Assembly (NCBI RefSeq): GCF_041146395.1
Contig: NC_090989.1
Span: 279,898,343-279,962,342, forward strand
Direction: 5' to 3'
From: Eulemur rufifrons
Lineage: Eukaryota > Chordata > Mammalia > Primates > Lemuridae
DNA length: 64,000 nt
The translations under genes and the position numbers were made by a program. The notes beneath the pieces are model-generated. The model did not search any database and had not been told where the DNA came from. It saw nothing but the letters and a program-made list of their open reading frames with translations. Positions 1 to 13,425 of this stretch are shown here, in pieces. Every line of letters starts with the position of its first letter. Within the stretch, counting starts at the first letter, position 1.

Positions 1-639
1 GAGCCACGGGGCACTGCTGACTTCTCCTCCACGGGCAGAGGAGGAGGGAAGAGAGAGCCCTGGCCAGAAAATGACTCCAAGCTCAGGACTTGGGTCTCAC
101 ACAACAGCTCTAACAATAACAACAACGCAACAACAATGTGGTTACTGGTGGCAGGCACGTGCCAAGTGCTTTCTTCCATGATTATCCCACTCAGTCCTCA
201 CAACAACTCTGGCATTCACACACAACACACACTCCAGCAGGCAGAGTGACCCTTTCAAAATGCAAATTACCTCTAATGAAAAAATGATCCAGGTGAGGAG
301 CACCGATAGCCCCTAACATCACAGATGGCATCAACCCGACATCATGTTTTGACTCTGGAAACACACACCACCTGGGAATTACTCCTACAGAGTGAACCTA
401 AATCAGATCACAGTGAGTCACTAAAATACAGAGACAGAAGAACATGTTAAGTGACACTACAGAGGTGCAATCAACAAATTCAGACTGATGGAAACTCTAC
501 AGAACAAATGACCCTGTTTCTTCAACAAGTAAATTGCAAGAAATAATAAAAGGCTGGGGCACTACAGACTAAAAGAGATTTAACAGACAAATCAAAAGAG
601 TCAATGCCTGAAAAAGAAGCAAAAAGTTGAAGGAATCAC

Positions 640-1199
<560 letters not shown>

Positions 1200-1205
1200 A
1201 AAAGA

Positions 1206-1830
1206 ATGAATCTGGGTCAGGTGAGGTGGCTCCCACCTATAATCCCAGCACTCTGGGAGGCCAGGAGTCAAGACCAGCCTGGACGGCATAGTGAGACCCT
1301 ATCTCTACAAAATACATCTTTAAAAATTGCTGGGGGCCGGGCACGGTGGCTCACGCCTGTAATCCTAGCACTCTGGGAGGCCAAGGCGGGTGGATCGCTT
1401 GAGGTCAGGAGTTCGAGACCAGCCTGAGCCCAAGAGCGAGACCCCGTCTCTACTAAAAAATAGAAAGAAATTAACCGGACAACTAAAAATATATAGAAAA
1501 AATTAGCCAGGCATAGTGGTGCATGCCTGTAGTCCCAGCTACTTGGGAGGCTGAGGCAGGAGGATCACTTTAGCCCAAGAGTTTGAGGTTGCTGTGAGCT
1601 AGGCTGATGTCACAGCACTCTAGCCCTGGGAAACAGAGTGAGACTCTGTCTCCAAAAAAAAAAGAAAAGAAATTTGCTGGGCATGGTGGCAGAAGCCTGC
1701 AGTCCTAGCTACAAGGGAGGCTGAGGTGGGAGGATTGCTTGAGCCCAGGAGTTTGAGGCTGCAGTGAGCTATGATGAGGCCACTGCACTCCAACCTAGGG
1801 TGACAGAGCAAGACCCTGTCTCAAAAAAAA
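1206..1830 (+). mobile_element. Old AluJ-like element split by a younger Alu
   Basis: The left part (1210-1334) and the right part (about 1672-1830) together make one degenerate Alu. They are separated by the younger Alu at 1335-1661. Confidence 0.8.
1335..1661 (+). mobile_element. Strepsirrhine Alu nested in AluJ
   Basis: A full dimer with the middle AT-linker, inserted in the older Alu. The imperfect repeat aaaaattgctggg / aaatttgctggg marks the target-site duplication. Confidence 0.85.
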
Positions 1831-1833
1831 AAG

Positions 1834-2200
1834 AAAGTATGAGCAAAAACGATAAAACTCCTAGAAGAAAACATAGGAGTAAATCTCTGTGACCTTGAGT
1901 TTTGCAGACATAACGCCAAAAGCACAAGCAACAAAAGAGAAAATAAACTGGGCTTCATCAAAATTAAGAACTTTTGTGCTTCAAAAGATATCCAGTAAGA
2001 AAGTGAAAAAACCCATGGAATAGGAGAAAATGTATGCAAATCATAACTCTGAATTTCTCCAAAGAAGATATATAAGTGGCCAACGAGCACATGCAAAGAT
2101 GCTGAATGTCAGTCATTAGAGAGATGTCACGATATGGAGAAGTCACAATAGGACACCGCTGCACAGCCACTAGGATGGCCAAACAAGGAAGATGGACAAT
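1834..2200 (+). mobile_element. L1 fragment, part 2
   Basis: Continues the L1 seen at 640-869: gataaaactcctagaagaaa, aaattaagaacttttgtgct and aaagatatccagtaagaaag are typical of L1 ORF2. The open frames here are remnants. Confidence 0.8.
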
Positions 2201-2378
2201 AGCCAATGCCATTGGCCAGGCTTTGCTGAAGCTTCCTGGGAACTGCACAGTGAGACTTCTCCTTCCAGCCTCCCTGTCTTTGCCCTGGTAGAGCTCCTAG
2301 ACATAAAACTGACAAACGGTGCCCCCTACAGGACCAGTCCCACCCCCACCCCCTGGAGTTCTTAACTCTTAGACATGT

Positions 2379-2566
2379 ATTAGTCAGGGTTCTCCAAAGG
2401 GACAGAACCAATAGGATGGATAGATAGATAGATGGGAGGGGATTTATTAAGGAAATTGGCTCACGTAATTATAGAGGCTGAGAAGTTCCACGACAGGCCA
2501 TCTGTAAGCTGGAGACCCTGGGGTGCTGGTAGTGTGGCTCAGTCCAAGCCCCAAAGCCTCAGGAAA
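2379..2566 (+). repeat. Interspersed repeat, family unresolved, with short (GATA)n
   Basis: tattagtcagggttctcc starts a sequence I recognise as a common mammalian interspersed repeat but cannot name with confidence. A small gata run lies at about 2417-2432. Confidence 0.45.
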
Positions 2567-2582
2567 AAAAAAAAAACCTCAT

Positions 2583-2775
2583 GATGTCTGGGAGGAGGTC
2601 AAAATATCAATATGAACAGGAGTTTGGAAGAAGTTGGTTCCAACCCTCACTGATGACTTTGAGAGGTTCGACACTTCAGTGGAGGAAGTCACTGCAGATG
2701 GGGTAGAAAGAGCACGAGAACTAAAATTGGAACTGGAGGCTGAAGATGGGACTGAACTGTTGCAAGGTCACATTC
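2583..2775 (+). mobile_element. Tigger1 (pogo/Tc1-mariner) fragment, + orientation
   Basis: The frame starting near 2634 aligns with the DDE transposase of Tigger1/TIGD1 just after the catalytic domain (TSVEEVTAD and ARELKLELEAEDGTELLQ). It is a relic with no complete gene. Its left edge corresponds to the place where the - strand Tigger1 at 3381 stops. Confidence 0.85.
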
Positions 2776-3130
2776 AGAGGTTAGCACATCAACATATCTT
2801 TTTTGGGCACAATCCAAGCCATCACGCACAACTGTCCACTTGTCAGCAAATACTTGCTGGATGAATGAAGGCAACTATGGTTATGGAGTGTCTCTTACCC
2901 CGCAGGGACTGTGAGGCAGGGTTTGGTGGGCCTGGTCCCCGCTGCAGTCTCAGCACGATGCTAGGGCAGGGCCAGCAAAGATGGTTAGGAGAAGCTGATG
3001 ACTGAATGAAGAGCAGAAGGAAGTGCCCCACCTTTGGCCAGACTGCTAGTCCTCGGGGCTCAGAAATGCTTTGAAAGACCTTGAGGGAAGAGGCTGGGTT
3101 TGGAAGGGATTGGGTCTAGAGAATTGTCTG

Positions 3131-3378
3131 GGCTAGGGTGTCACTGTAGTTCACTGCAACCTCAAACTCCTGGGCTCAAGTGATCCTCCCCTTGCGTCAG
3201 CCTCCAGAGTAGCTGAGACTACAGGTGCGCACCACCGCGCCAGGCTAATTTTTCTATTTTTAGTAGAGAGACTTGGTCTGCTCTTGCTCAGGCTGGTCTT
3301 GAACTCCTGAGCTCAAGCAATCGTCTGCCTCGGCCTCCCAGAGTGCCAAGATTACAGGAGTGAGCCACTGTGCCCGGT
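3131..3378 (-). mobile_element. Truncated Alu, - orientation
   Basis: Alu complement (cctcaaactcctgggctcaa to gccactgtgcccgg). The 3' tail end is missing on the left. Its 5' end abuts the Tigger1 piece at 3381. Confidence 0.8.
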
Positions 3379-3380
3379 CA

Positions 3381-4877
3381 GGAATCACGAATGTTCTTAA
3401 TGGCATCCAGAATGGTGGGTCCTTTCCAGAAGGTTTTCAATTTCCTTTGCCCAGGTCCATCAAAGGAAACGCTATCTATGACAGCTATAGCCTTACAAAT
3501 GTATTTCTTAAATAATAAGACTTGAACATGAAAATTACTCCCAGATCCATGGGCTGCAGTGTGGATGTGTGTCAGCAGGCAAAAAAAAAAACAGTATTAA
3601 TCTTGTACATCTCCATCAGAGTTCCAGGTGACTAGGTACATTGTCAATGAGCAGCAACATTTGGAACAAAATCTTTTTCTGAGCAGTAGGACTCAACAGT
3701 GAGCTTAAAACATTCAGTAAATCACTCTGTAAACAGATGTGCTGTCATCTAGGCTTTGTTGTTCCATTTATAGGGCACAGGCAGAGTAGATTTAGCATCA
3801 TTCTTAAAGGCCCTGGGATCTTCAGACTGGTAGAATGAGCATCGGCTTCAACTTAAAGTCACCAGCTACATTCACCCCATATAAGAGAGTCGGCCTGTCC
3901 TTCGAAGTGTGAGCTTTGAAGCCAGGCATTGACTTCTCCTCTCCAGCTATGAAAGTCCTAGACGGCATCTTCTTTGAATAGAAAGCTGGTTCATCTACAT
4001 TGAAAATCTGCTATTTAGTGCAGCCACCTTCATTGGCTTGTTTCCTTAAACCTCATGATCCAATCTCTGCTAACTTCTAACTTCTAACTTTCCTTCCGCA
4101 GCTTCCTCACCTCTCTCAGCCTTCATAGAATCGAAGAGAGTTGGGGCCTTGCTCTGGATTAGGCTTTGGCTTAAGGGAATGTTGTGGCTGATTTGGTCAT
4201 CTATCCAGACCATTAAAACTTTCTGCATATCAGCAATAAGGCTGTTTAGCTTTCTTATCATTCCTGTGTTCACTGGAGTAGCACTTTTCATTTCATTCAA
4301 GAGCTTTTCCTTTGCATTCACAGCTTGGTTAACTGTTGGTGCAAGCGGCCTCGCTTTCGGCCTGTCTCAGCTTTGACATGCCTTCCTAAGCTTGATCATT
4401 CTGGCTTTTGATTTAAATAAGAGATGTGTGACTCTTCCTTTCACTTAGACACTTAGAAGCCATCGTGGGTTAGTAACTGGCCTAACTTCAATGTGGTTGT
4501 GTCTCAGAGGAATAGGAAGGCCCGAGGAGAGGGAGAGAAATGGGGGAACAGCCAATCGGTGGAGCAGTCAGAACACACACAGCATTGATTAAGTCTGACA
4601 TCTTATACAGGCACAGTTTGTGGCTCCCCCAACAATTACAGCAGTAATATCCAAGGTCATTGATCACATATCACCATAATAGATACAGTAATACTAAAGC
4701 TTGAAATGAGACTTACCAAAATGTGACAGAGACATAATGTGAGCACATGCTGTTGGAAAAATAGCACTGACAGGCTTGCTTGACGCAGGGTTGCCACAAA
4801 CCTTCAGTTTGTAAAAAAAAAAATGTAGTATCTGTAAAGTGCAATAAAGCAGAGCGCAATAAAACGAGGCGTGCCTT
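3381..4877 (-). mobile_element. Tigger1 DNA transposon remnant, - orientation
   Basis: On the - strand the element runs from its inverted-repeat end (caataaaacgaggcgtgcct at about 4858-4877) through the transposase start to the codons for [11 protein letters not shown] near 3381. The 83-residue frame at 4070-4321 ([20 protein letters not shown] and on) is transposase. An internal stretch around 4040 is deleted and frameshifts are present, so it is not active. Confidence 0.92.
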
Positions 4878-4916
4878 GCTTTGTTTCAGCAGCCCTAGGA
4901 AACTAATACAATGAGA

Positions 4917-4930
4917 CACTAGAGGGCGCT
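4917..4930 (+). promoter_or_regulatory. Candidate CTCF site
   Basis: CACTAGAGGGCGCT matches the CTCF core (CCASYAGRKGGCRS) well. It lies just outside the Tigger1 end in the presumed KYAT1 intron. Binding is inferred from the motif only. Confidence 0.4.
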
Positions 4931-4931
4931 C

Positions 4932-7450
4932 CTGGAGCGCCTGCCCAATACAAGGGCACCAAGCAAGGTATTGGAGGCTGTGACTGAGTTCCAGGGAACA
5001 GTGTGCCAGGTGGAGAGAATGGTCCGTACGTGCAAACGCCTGGGAGTGGAAGTGAGCTGGACGGACTCCAGGAGCTGAGAAGTCAGTCTGTCCAGAGCTC
5101 ACCCTCCAATTTCTCAGAATTGAGACTGGACTGCAGGAAGTACTCCCTGATCCCTGGGGCTAAGAACCTGTGATTTGGAGCAACAGGGTAATGTTACTAC
5201 CATCCCAGGAAGGACATTACAAGATGTGTCACCTCAGGGGAGGCAGTCTGGTGCTTCAGCCTCAGAGCACTCAGCTAAGGGGACGTGAGGCCCAACGCCA
5301 GGGCCCAGGCTAGGGCTGGCAGTCTTAGGCACCTGTGCCCCTGAGTGTTCCAGGTGGACCAACTGTCCTGCCAGTCTGGGACTTAGGGGGTTTCTTGGGA
5401 TGGGATGATCCTGGGTTGGCCAAATGCAGGGTTGGCTGCTCCTGTCCTGGACCATATCCTGCTGACACCTCCAGATGGATCCCATCCTACCAGGACCCTA
5501 CTCTGTTGCCTCCCCACTGCCCAGATCAAAACCAGTGGCTGCCTGGTAGTTTGATCCTCTTTCTGACACCCTCCCTGACATCAGCCTCTGTGTCTATCAA
5601 ATCTTTTCCCCTGAAGTGACAACATCCTAAGTCAGGCCTTCCTCATCTCACTGGATGATGGTGATACGAATAACAGTAACACAATCAGCTCTAATTTACT
5701 GAGCACTCACTCTGTCTCAGGCAATAACACAGGACCACTGGATGTGAGTGAGCTCTGCAAAGCAGCTGTTATCCTCACCCCTGTTACTGGGGGTGAGGAG
5801 ACTTGTAATAATGGCAAAATAACAACACATATACTGAGCCCCTCGAGCGCCTTACAGCCATCTGTACACCTGGTGCCAGCTCAGGGCAGAAATTCAGGAG
5901 GAAAAGATCCCAGCTGTGGCCCTCTTCTCTCCCCTGCCTCAACCTGAGCCCCTCAACCTTCTCTGGGCACTGCCAGCTCTCTGGAAAGGTGGTGCCTGGT
6001 AGGTGTCCAGAGCACCTGGCTTCACAGAGGGCAAGGAGAGCTGGGTGGCACCTGCCTGCCTGTGCTGGACAAGGATATGCTTAGCCAGTCTTGCAGCCTC
6101 AGGGCTAGGGCTGGAAACCCCAGGATATGCTTTAACACAGGGGACTGGCAGCGTAGGGGGTGGCATGTGTGCCCAGGAAAGTCTTTGGGCACAGGAGTGA
6201 GCATTACCCCGTGTCTCCCGTGGGATAGGTCTGTCTACTGTTGCAGAACCCTTGGTGCCCATCTAGGCCCACGCCCCAAGCAAACCCCTAGCAGGAGGGC
6301 AGGGGCAAGAGATGGAGAAGGATGAGAGCACAGGCTTTGGTGTCCTTGGCTGTGTGACCCGAGATAAGCCACTTTACCTCTCTGAATATTCAGTTTCCCT
6401 ATCCACAAAGTGAATAAATCATGGAAAGCAATTTACCTAGAGCCTGACACATAGCAAGCATCCAGTAAATGACAGATGTGACTAATAGAGAGGGCACCTT
6501 ATGAATGAACACTCATGGGTTCATATATTATGGCATGGGGGGCTAAACGTGTGTGAATTCACACATGCACACGGGCACGCCAACTTCTCCACGAGGTGCA
6601 GGAGGCGCAGGCCCAAGGGCCCACAGTACTTTGAGAGGCCTGTGAAAATGTTTTAATTTTAATTTCTCTTAGAATAAGAAAAAAGATAATAATATAATAC
6701 TAATAAATGTGTAATGATGAATCCAGTCTGGATAATATTTGTTCTTTATACCAACAGTTGTAAAATATACTTTTTATGTCTTTTAAGCAGAACGGGGCCC
6801 ATGAAAGGCATAATCCAGCTCTGAACTTGGGTACATCTGTGTGTGGCTGTGACTTCATGTGCATGTGAGTGTTTGCACTGGAGCATGTACACACCTTTGT
6901 GTCTGTTAGCGTGCGGGTGTAGTGGGGACAGTTTCTGGGAACTTGAAAGGGAGGGGGAAGCCATGGGGGATCTGAGCCAAGGGCAGGTAGGGCACAGGAG
7001 GCTACGTGGGCTGCTCTCACCCAGCGATACTGGCAGGTGCCCTGGAGGGTGTTCCAGCACAGGGGGCAGGCAGAGCCAGCCCCATCTTGGCTTTGGGCAA
7101 CCTGGCCCTGAGGCTGCCTGACTTTGGGCAGAGGGCAACTTCCATGCCCCAGGAGGGGACTGTGGCCTCACTTCAGAGAGGCCCACAGCAGGATGGTGCT
7201 GGTCTGCGCCCAGTATGAGGCAGGACTCCTGGCCTCCCAGGCCAGAGTTCTCCCATGAAGCAGGGGTGGGGGTGGGGGTTGGGAGCTCTCACCAGGGACT
7301 TGTTTAACTCATTCGGAGACAGCTGGGGGCCCCTGTGGCAAGCCTTTCCCAGGCCACACCAACCTCCAACATCCCCCCCTCCCCTATGCCTCACCCCTTT
7401 TTCAGGAAGCAGGTCTTCACCGGTCAGCCCATCAATGGCCCTGAGGGTAA
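4932..7450. other. Intronic stretch with two old MIRs
   Basis: No gene is seen. MIR-like sequence lies at about 5656-5775 (tttactgagcactcactctg) and clearly at 6326-6480 (gctgtgtgacccgagataag to catagcaagcatccagtaaa). The remainder shows no structure I can name; open frames here lack recognisable domains. Confidence 0.6.
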
Positions 7451-7454
7451 TGAC

Positions 7455-7905
7455 AATGGCCTTTTATTTACTGCACACTCTGTGCCAGGTGCCCTGCTGA
7501 GCACCTTACAGGTCCTATCACTTTAAAATTTTTTTTATTTTCATTTTTTGGGTAAAAGACATATAACATAACATTTACCATCTTAACCATGTTTAAGTAT
7601 ACAGTTCAGTGGTATTATTAATAACATTGTTACGCAACCATCCCCACCACCCATCTTCAGAATTCTTTTCATCTAGTAAAACTGAAACTCTACACCCATT
7701 AAACAATAATGCCCCTTTACCCTCCTGGCCGGCTATCCATTTCTGTCTCTAAGATTTTGTCTACTCTAAGTCAGGTCCCTTCACTTTTAATGTTATGAGA
7801 AAGGTTTCATCAAGAGGTTAAGTCACACACCCAAGGCCAGAGGTCACAAGTAGCAGAGCCAATATTTAACGCAGGACTCCGCCTTCAAAGCCTGTAGTCA
7901 CTACC
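7455..7905 (+). repeat. MIR split by an L1 insertion
   Basis: MIR sequence (cactctgtgccaggtgccct; later gaggttaagtcacacaccca) lies on both sides of the L1 piece at 7527-7771. Confidence 0.75.
7527..7771 (-). mobile_element. Old L1 3' end with target-site duplication
   Basis: Antisense L1M-type 3' region (aacatttaccatcttaacca; gttcagtggtattattaata). A T-rich left end and the near-identical flanks caggtcctatcacttt (7509) and caggtcccttcactttt (7772) mark the insertion. Confidence 0.8.
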
Positions 7906-8194
7906 ACTGCGGCACAAGGGAGGCTCTAAGCAGTGACACCATGGCTCCTTGGGCCATTGACTCCTATTTCCTGGAAGAGCCAAAGAAGTACAGACTGATA
8001 GAAGCTCAAGGGGAAAGCAGAGCATTTGGTCCAGCACTCACACTTTATAGATGCAGATGCTGATAACCAGGGATGGGGAACTGGCCCACCCAGATTCCCA
8101 CCAGGACCAGGTCACCCAAGTCCTAGTCCTGGCGTCTTTCTCATCATACCACACTGGCCCTTCCAATGGGTGTTATGCACCTGGCACAGAGTGG

Positions 8195-8460
8195 CTGCTG
8201 AATGAGAGAATGAATGTCTATCTCTAGCACCAGGCTGTGAGCTCTATTAGAACAAGGACTCTATACTGTTCATCTTTTTATTCTCAACACCTGGTGCACA
8301 GTCTGCCATACAGTGGTACACACCTGTTCATTGCTTCAGCAAATATTTACTGAACTCCTATTACGTGCTATTCCCTATACTAGCCACCATGTATACAAGG
8401 GTGCATAGGACACTTCCTTTCCTTCAAGGAGTGCACAATCTAATAAAGGAGACAAATAAG
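8195..8460 (+). repeat. L2-like repeats
   Basis: gctgtgagctctattagaac to ctcaacacctggtgcacagt, then an aaatatttactgaactcc segment, resembles L2 3' ends. Confidence 0.55.
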
Positions 8461-8477
8461 TAATTGGGCCATTTAAA

Positions 8478-8830
8478 TATAGCGTGAGTCTTAACATACA
8501 AAGGATTCTTACAAATCAATAACAAAACACCAATATCTCAAAATGAAAAAAATGTAGGCAAAAGATACAAATGGGAAATTCACAAAAAAAGAAAACAGTC
8601 AATAACCTTGAAAAGATGCTGAACCCTATTCATAATTAATAAAATGCAAACTAAAACGAAACACTATTTTTTGCCTCTTAGCTGGGCAAAAAATATGAAG
8701 ATTGAGACCCACCAAACTAATACTACAATGCACTAAAAGGTCATAATCCATGATTTAAAAAATACCAGGTCAGAGTGTTCATTAATATAAGTTTTGGAGG
8801 GCAATTTAATAATAGCACACATTACTCTTT
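8478..8830 (+). mobile_element. Old L1 3' portion, part 1
   Basis: aatggcaaattcac-type ORF2-end sequence (aaagatgctgaaccctattc; aaaatgcaaactaaaacgaa). It is interrupted by the younger L1 and resumes at 9845. Confidence 0.7.
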
Positions 8831-9844
<1,014 letters not shown>

Positions 9845-10705
9845 ACATTACTCTTTGACCCAACTCTTTCTCTCCTAGAAATTGATCCTACAGGAATATT
9901 CATACTGATATACAGAGAAGTGTACACCTGGATGACTGATGCAGCACTGAGTGTGAGGGAGAAAAAATTAGAGACAATATCATGTCCATCAGTTAAGGGC
10001 TGGTTCAATATCATGTCATTGTAGGGTTTGTCCATACAATGGACTATTGTGCAGCCACTAAAAGGAGTGAGATTATTTTTAGCATTCTGACATGGAAAGA
10101 TATTCAGGTTATGTGAAAAAGGAACATTAACTTTAAAACTCATTACAAAGCTACAGTAATCAAAACACTGTGGTATTGGCATAAGGATGGACATAGACCA
10201 GTAGAACAGAATTGAGAGCCCAGAAATAAATCCAAACTTCTATAGCCAGTTGATTTTTGACAAGGATGCCAAGGCCATTCAATGGGGGAAAGAATAGTCT
10301 CTTCAACAAATGCTGCTGGGACAACTGGATATCTACATGCAACTGAATGAAGTTGGACTTCTACCTCACTTCATCTACAAAAATTAACTGAATGAATCAA
10401 TGACTTTGTTTGATCACATTCTTGATATTGTTCTTTGATGAACAAAAGTTTTTAATTTTTATGAAGCCCAAATATAGAATTACCTTATGACCTAGCAATT
10501 CCACTCCTAGGTATTAATATATAACCCTGAAGAACTGAAAAATATGTCCATACAGACACTTGTATATGTTTATAGCAGCAGTATTCATCATAGACACAAG
10601 GTGGAAAAAACCCAAATGTCCATCAACAGATGAAAGGCTAAATTGTGGTATATCCATACAGTGGAATACTATGTAGCCACAAAAATAAATGACAGACATA
10701 CAGAT
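9845..10705 (+). mobile_element. Old L1 fragments
   Basis: Continues the older L1 (catacaatggactattgtgc) and then a second ORF2-derived piece (caagctacagtaatcaaaac type; aatagtctcttcaacaaatg). A short antisense L1 patch lies near 10410-10470. Confidence 0.7.
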
Positions 10706-10714
10706 AACACGCTA

Positions 10715-10870
10715 CAACTAGGTGTGGTGGCTCATGCCTCTAGTCCCAGCTACTTAGGAGGCTGAAGCAGGAGGATTGCTTGAGCCCAGGAGTTTGAGGC
10801 TGCAGTGAGCTATGATGACACCACTGCATGCTACCCAGGATGACAGAGTGAGACTATCTCAAAAAAGTAA
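10715..10870 (+). mobile_element. Alu monomer (FRAM-like)
   Basis: A single Alu arm (taggtgtggtggctcatgcc to gagactatctcaaaaaa). Confidence 0.75.
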
Positions 10871-10875
10871 ATAAA

Positions 10876-12370
<1,495 letters not shown>

Positions 12371-12379
12371 TATTTTTAA

Positions 12380-12690
12380 TAACCAACCTGTGCACATAGT
12401 AGCAAATTATTCTCCCTTGCCCCGGTACCCAGGACCCTAGTTCTCCTGTCCGAGGCAACCATAGTTAACTTGTGCATCTTATCAGACACGTGGGGAGCAC
12501 ACCCGCAGATACCCACACCCTCACCCGTCCCTTTACACAAACAGAAGCACCCACCAACGCTGTTTTTTCTGCTCCTTCCTTTTTTCACCTAAGGTTCCTT
12601 GGAAGTCGTCCCATATTAGTGCATACTGAACATTCATCGTTTTAACGTCTGCACAGTATTCCATCGTACGGATTATTTTTTAACTTGGCT
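12380..12690. repeat. Probable old LINE fragment upstream of the CpG island
   Basis: gtgcatcttatcagacacg to acagtattccatcgtacgga resembles degraded L1/HAL1 sequence. No gene is seen. Confidence 0.4.
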
Positions 12691-13070
12691 GCCGTTACTA
12701 TGATCAGCCTGGGAACTGCGAGGACCCAGGAGGAAACATGGAATGGTAGAGGTGGAGTCCAGGGACCCGGTTCCAATCCAGCTCCGCCCAGAATTTGCTG
12801 TTACCTCGGGCTTCATTTTCTCCCTCGTAGGCTCGTAGGCGAGGACAGGGGTGCAGAGAGGACCAGCCCCAGTGTCCCAGCGCGGACCAGGGAGTCGCGG
12901 GCGCAACTTACTCCCACAGGCGGCTTAATCACTCGGCGCAGCCACTCCGTTATACGAACAGCACCAAACGCATTGAGCACGGCGGCACAACCAAGCTCGG
13001 AACCGTTAGCAGGCCCTCCCAGCCTCGGCACACGACCTCGGGGCGGCACGCTCGGGCACCAGCTACTCAC

Positions 13071-13250
13071 CTCCGCCTCAGCGGCTTCCCCCCTCGTCCC
13101 CAAACACTGTCTGAAGGTTGCAGCCTTCCCTGTCCCTTTAAGGGGGCTGACCCCGAGGTCCTCTTCTTCCGCCACGAAGCAGTATGGCGCTAGCGCGGAG
13201 GAGAGAGCGGGTGAAGGCAAGGAGAGTGCTCCCCACACAAAGATGGCGAC
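13071..13250 (-). other. KYAT1: Probable non-coding exon 1 of KYAT1 (divergent gene)
   Basis: Read on the - strand, the sequence reaches a perfect donor, GGCGGAG|GTGAGTAGCT, with the exon ending at 13071. It lies in the same CpG island, head-to-head with LRRC8A. In the human genome the - strand neighbour whose 5' end abuts LRRC8A is KYAT1 (kynurenine aminotransferase 1, a PLP enzyme that transaminates kynurenine and cleaves cysteine S-conjugates). I saw no KYAT1 coding exon in positions 1-13070, consistent with its long first intron. The assignment is by synteny plus the splice site; the 5' boundary is a guess. Confidence 0.5.
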
Positions 13251-13279
13251 GCCCTGGCCACGGCGTTCGCGCCCGGCGG

Positions 13280-13299
13280 TGACGTCACTTCCGGGGCGG
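13280..13299. promoter_or_regulatory. Overlapping CRE, ETS and GC-box cluster
   Basis: TGACGTCA is a perfect palindromic CREB/ATF site. It runs directly into ACTTCCGG (ETS/GABP) and GGGGCGG (Sp1) within 20 bases, at the core of the CpG island. It should serve both divergent genes; occupancy is inferred from the motifs only. Confidence 0.6.
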
Positions 13300-13425
13300 A
13301 GGAGGCTGAGTGGTGCAGTGAGGGACAAACAAAAGGAGGCGCCGGAGGAGCGCTGCGGCCAGCGGCGGGACGGAGTGGCCAGGGGCTGGGGCTGCCTGCT
13401 GGGCGACCGGGCGCGGCGAGCCCAG
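13300..13425 (+). other. LRRC8A: LRRC8A non-coding exon 1
   Basis: A GC-rich segment inside the CpG island ends in the strong donor CCCAG|GTGAGTGGG at 13425/13426. It has no ATG-led frame leading into the coding exon, so it is 5' UTR. The 5' boundary is an estimate, set just downstream of the CRE/ETS/GC-box cluster. Confidence 0.7.

Noticed and set aside
4149..4376. 75-residue hydrophobic frame on the + strand
   Set aside because: It is the antisense of the Tigger1 transposase relic.
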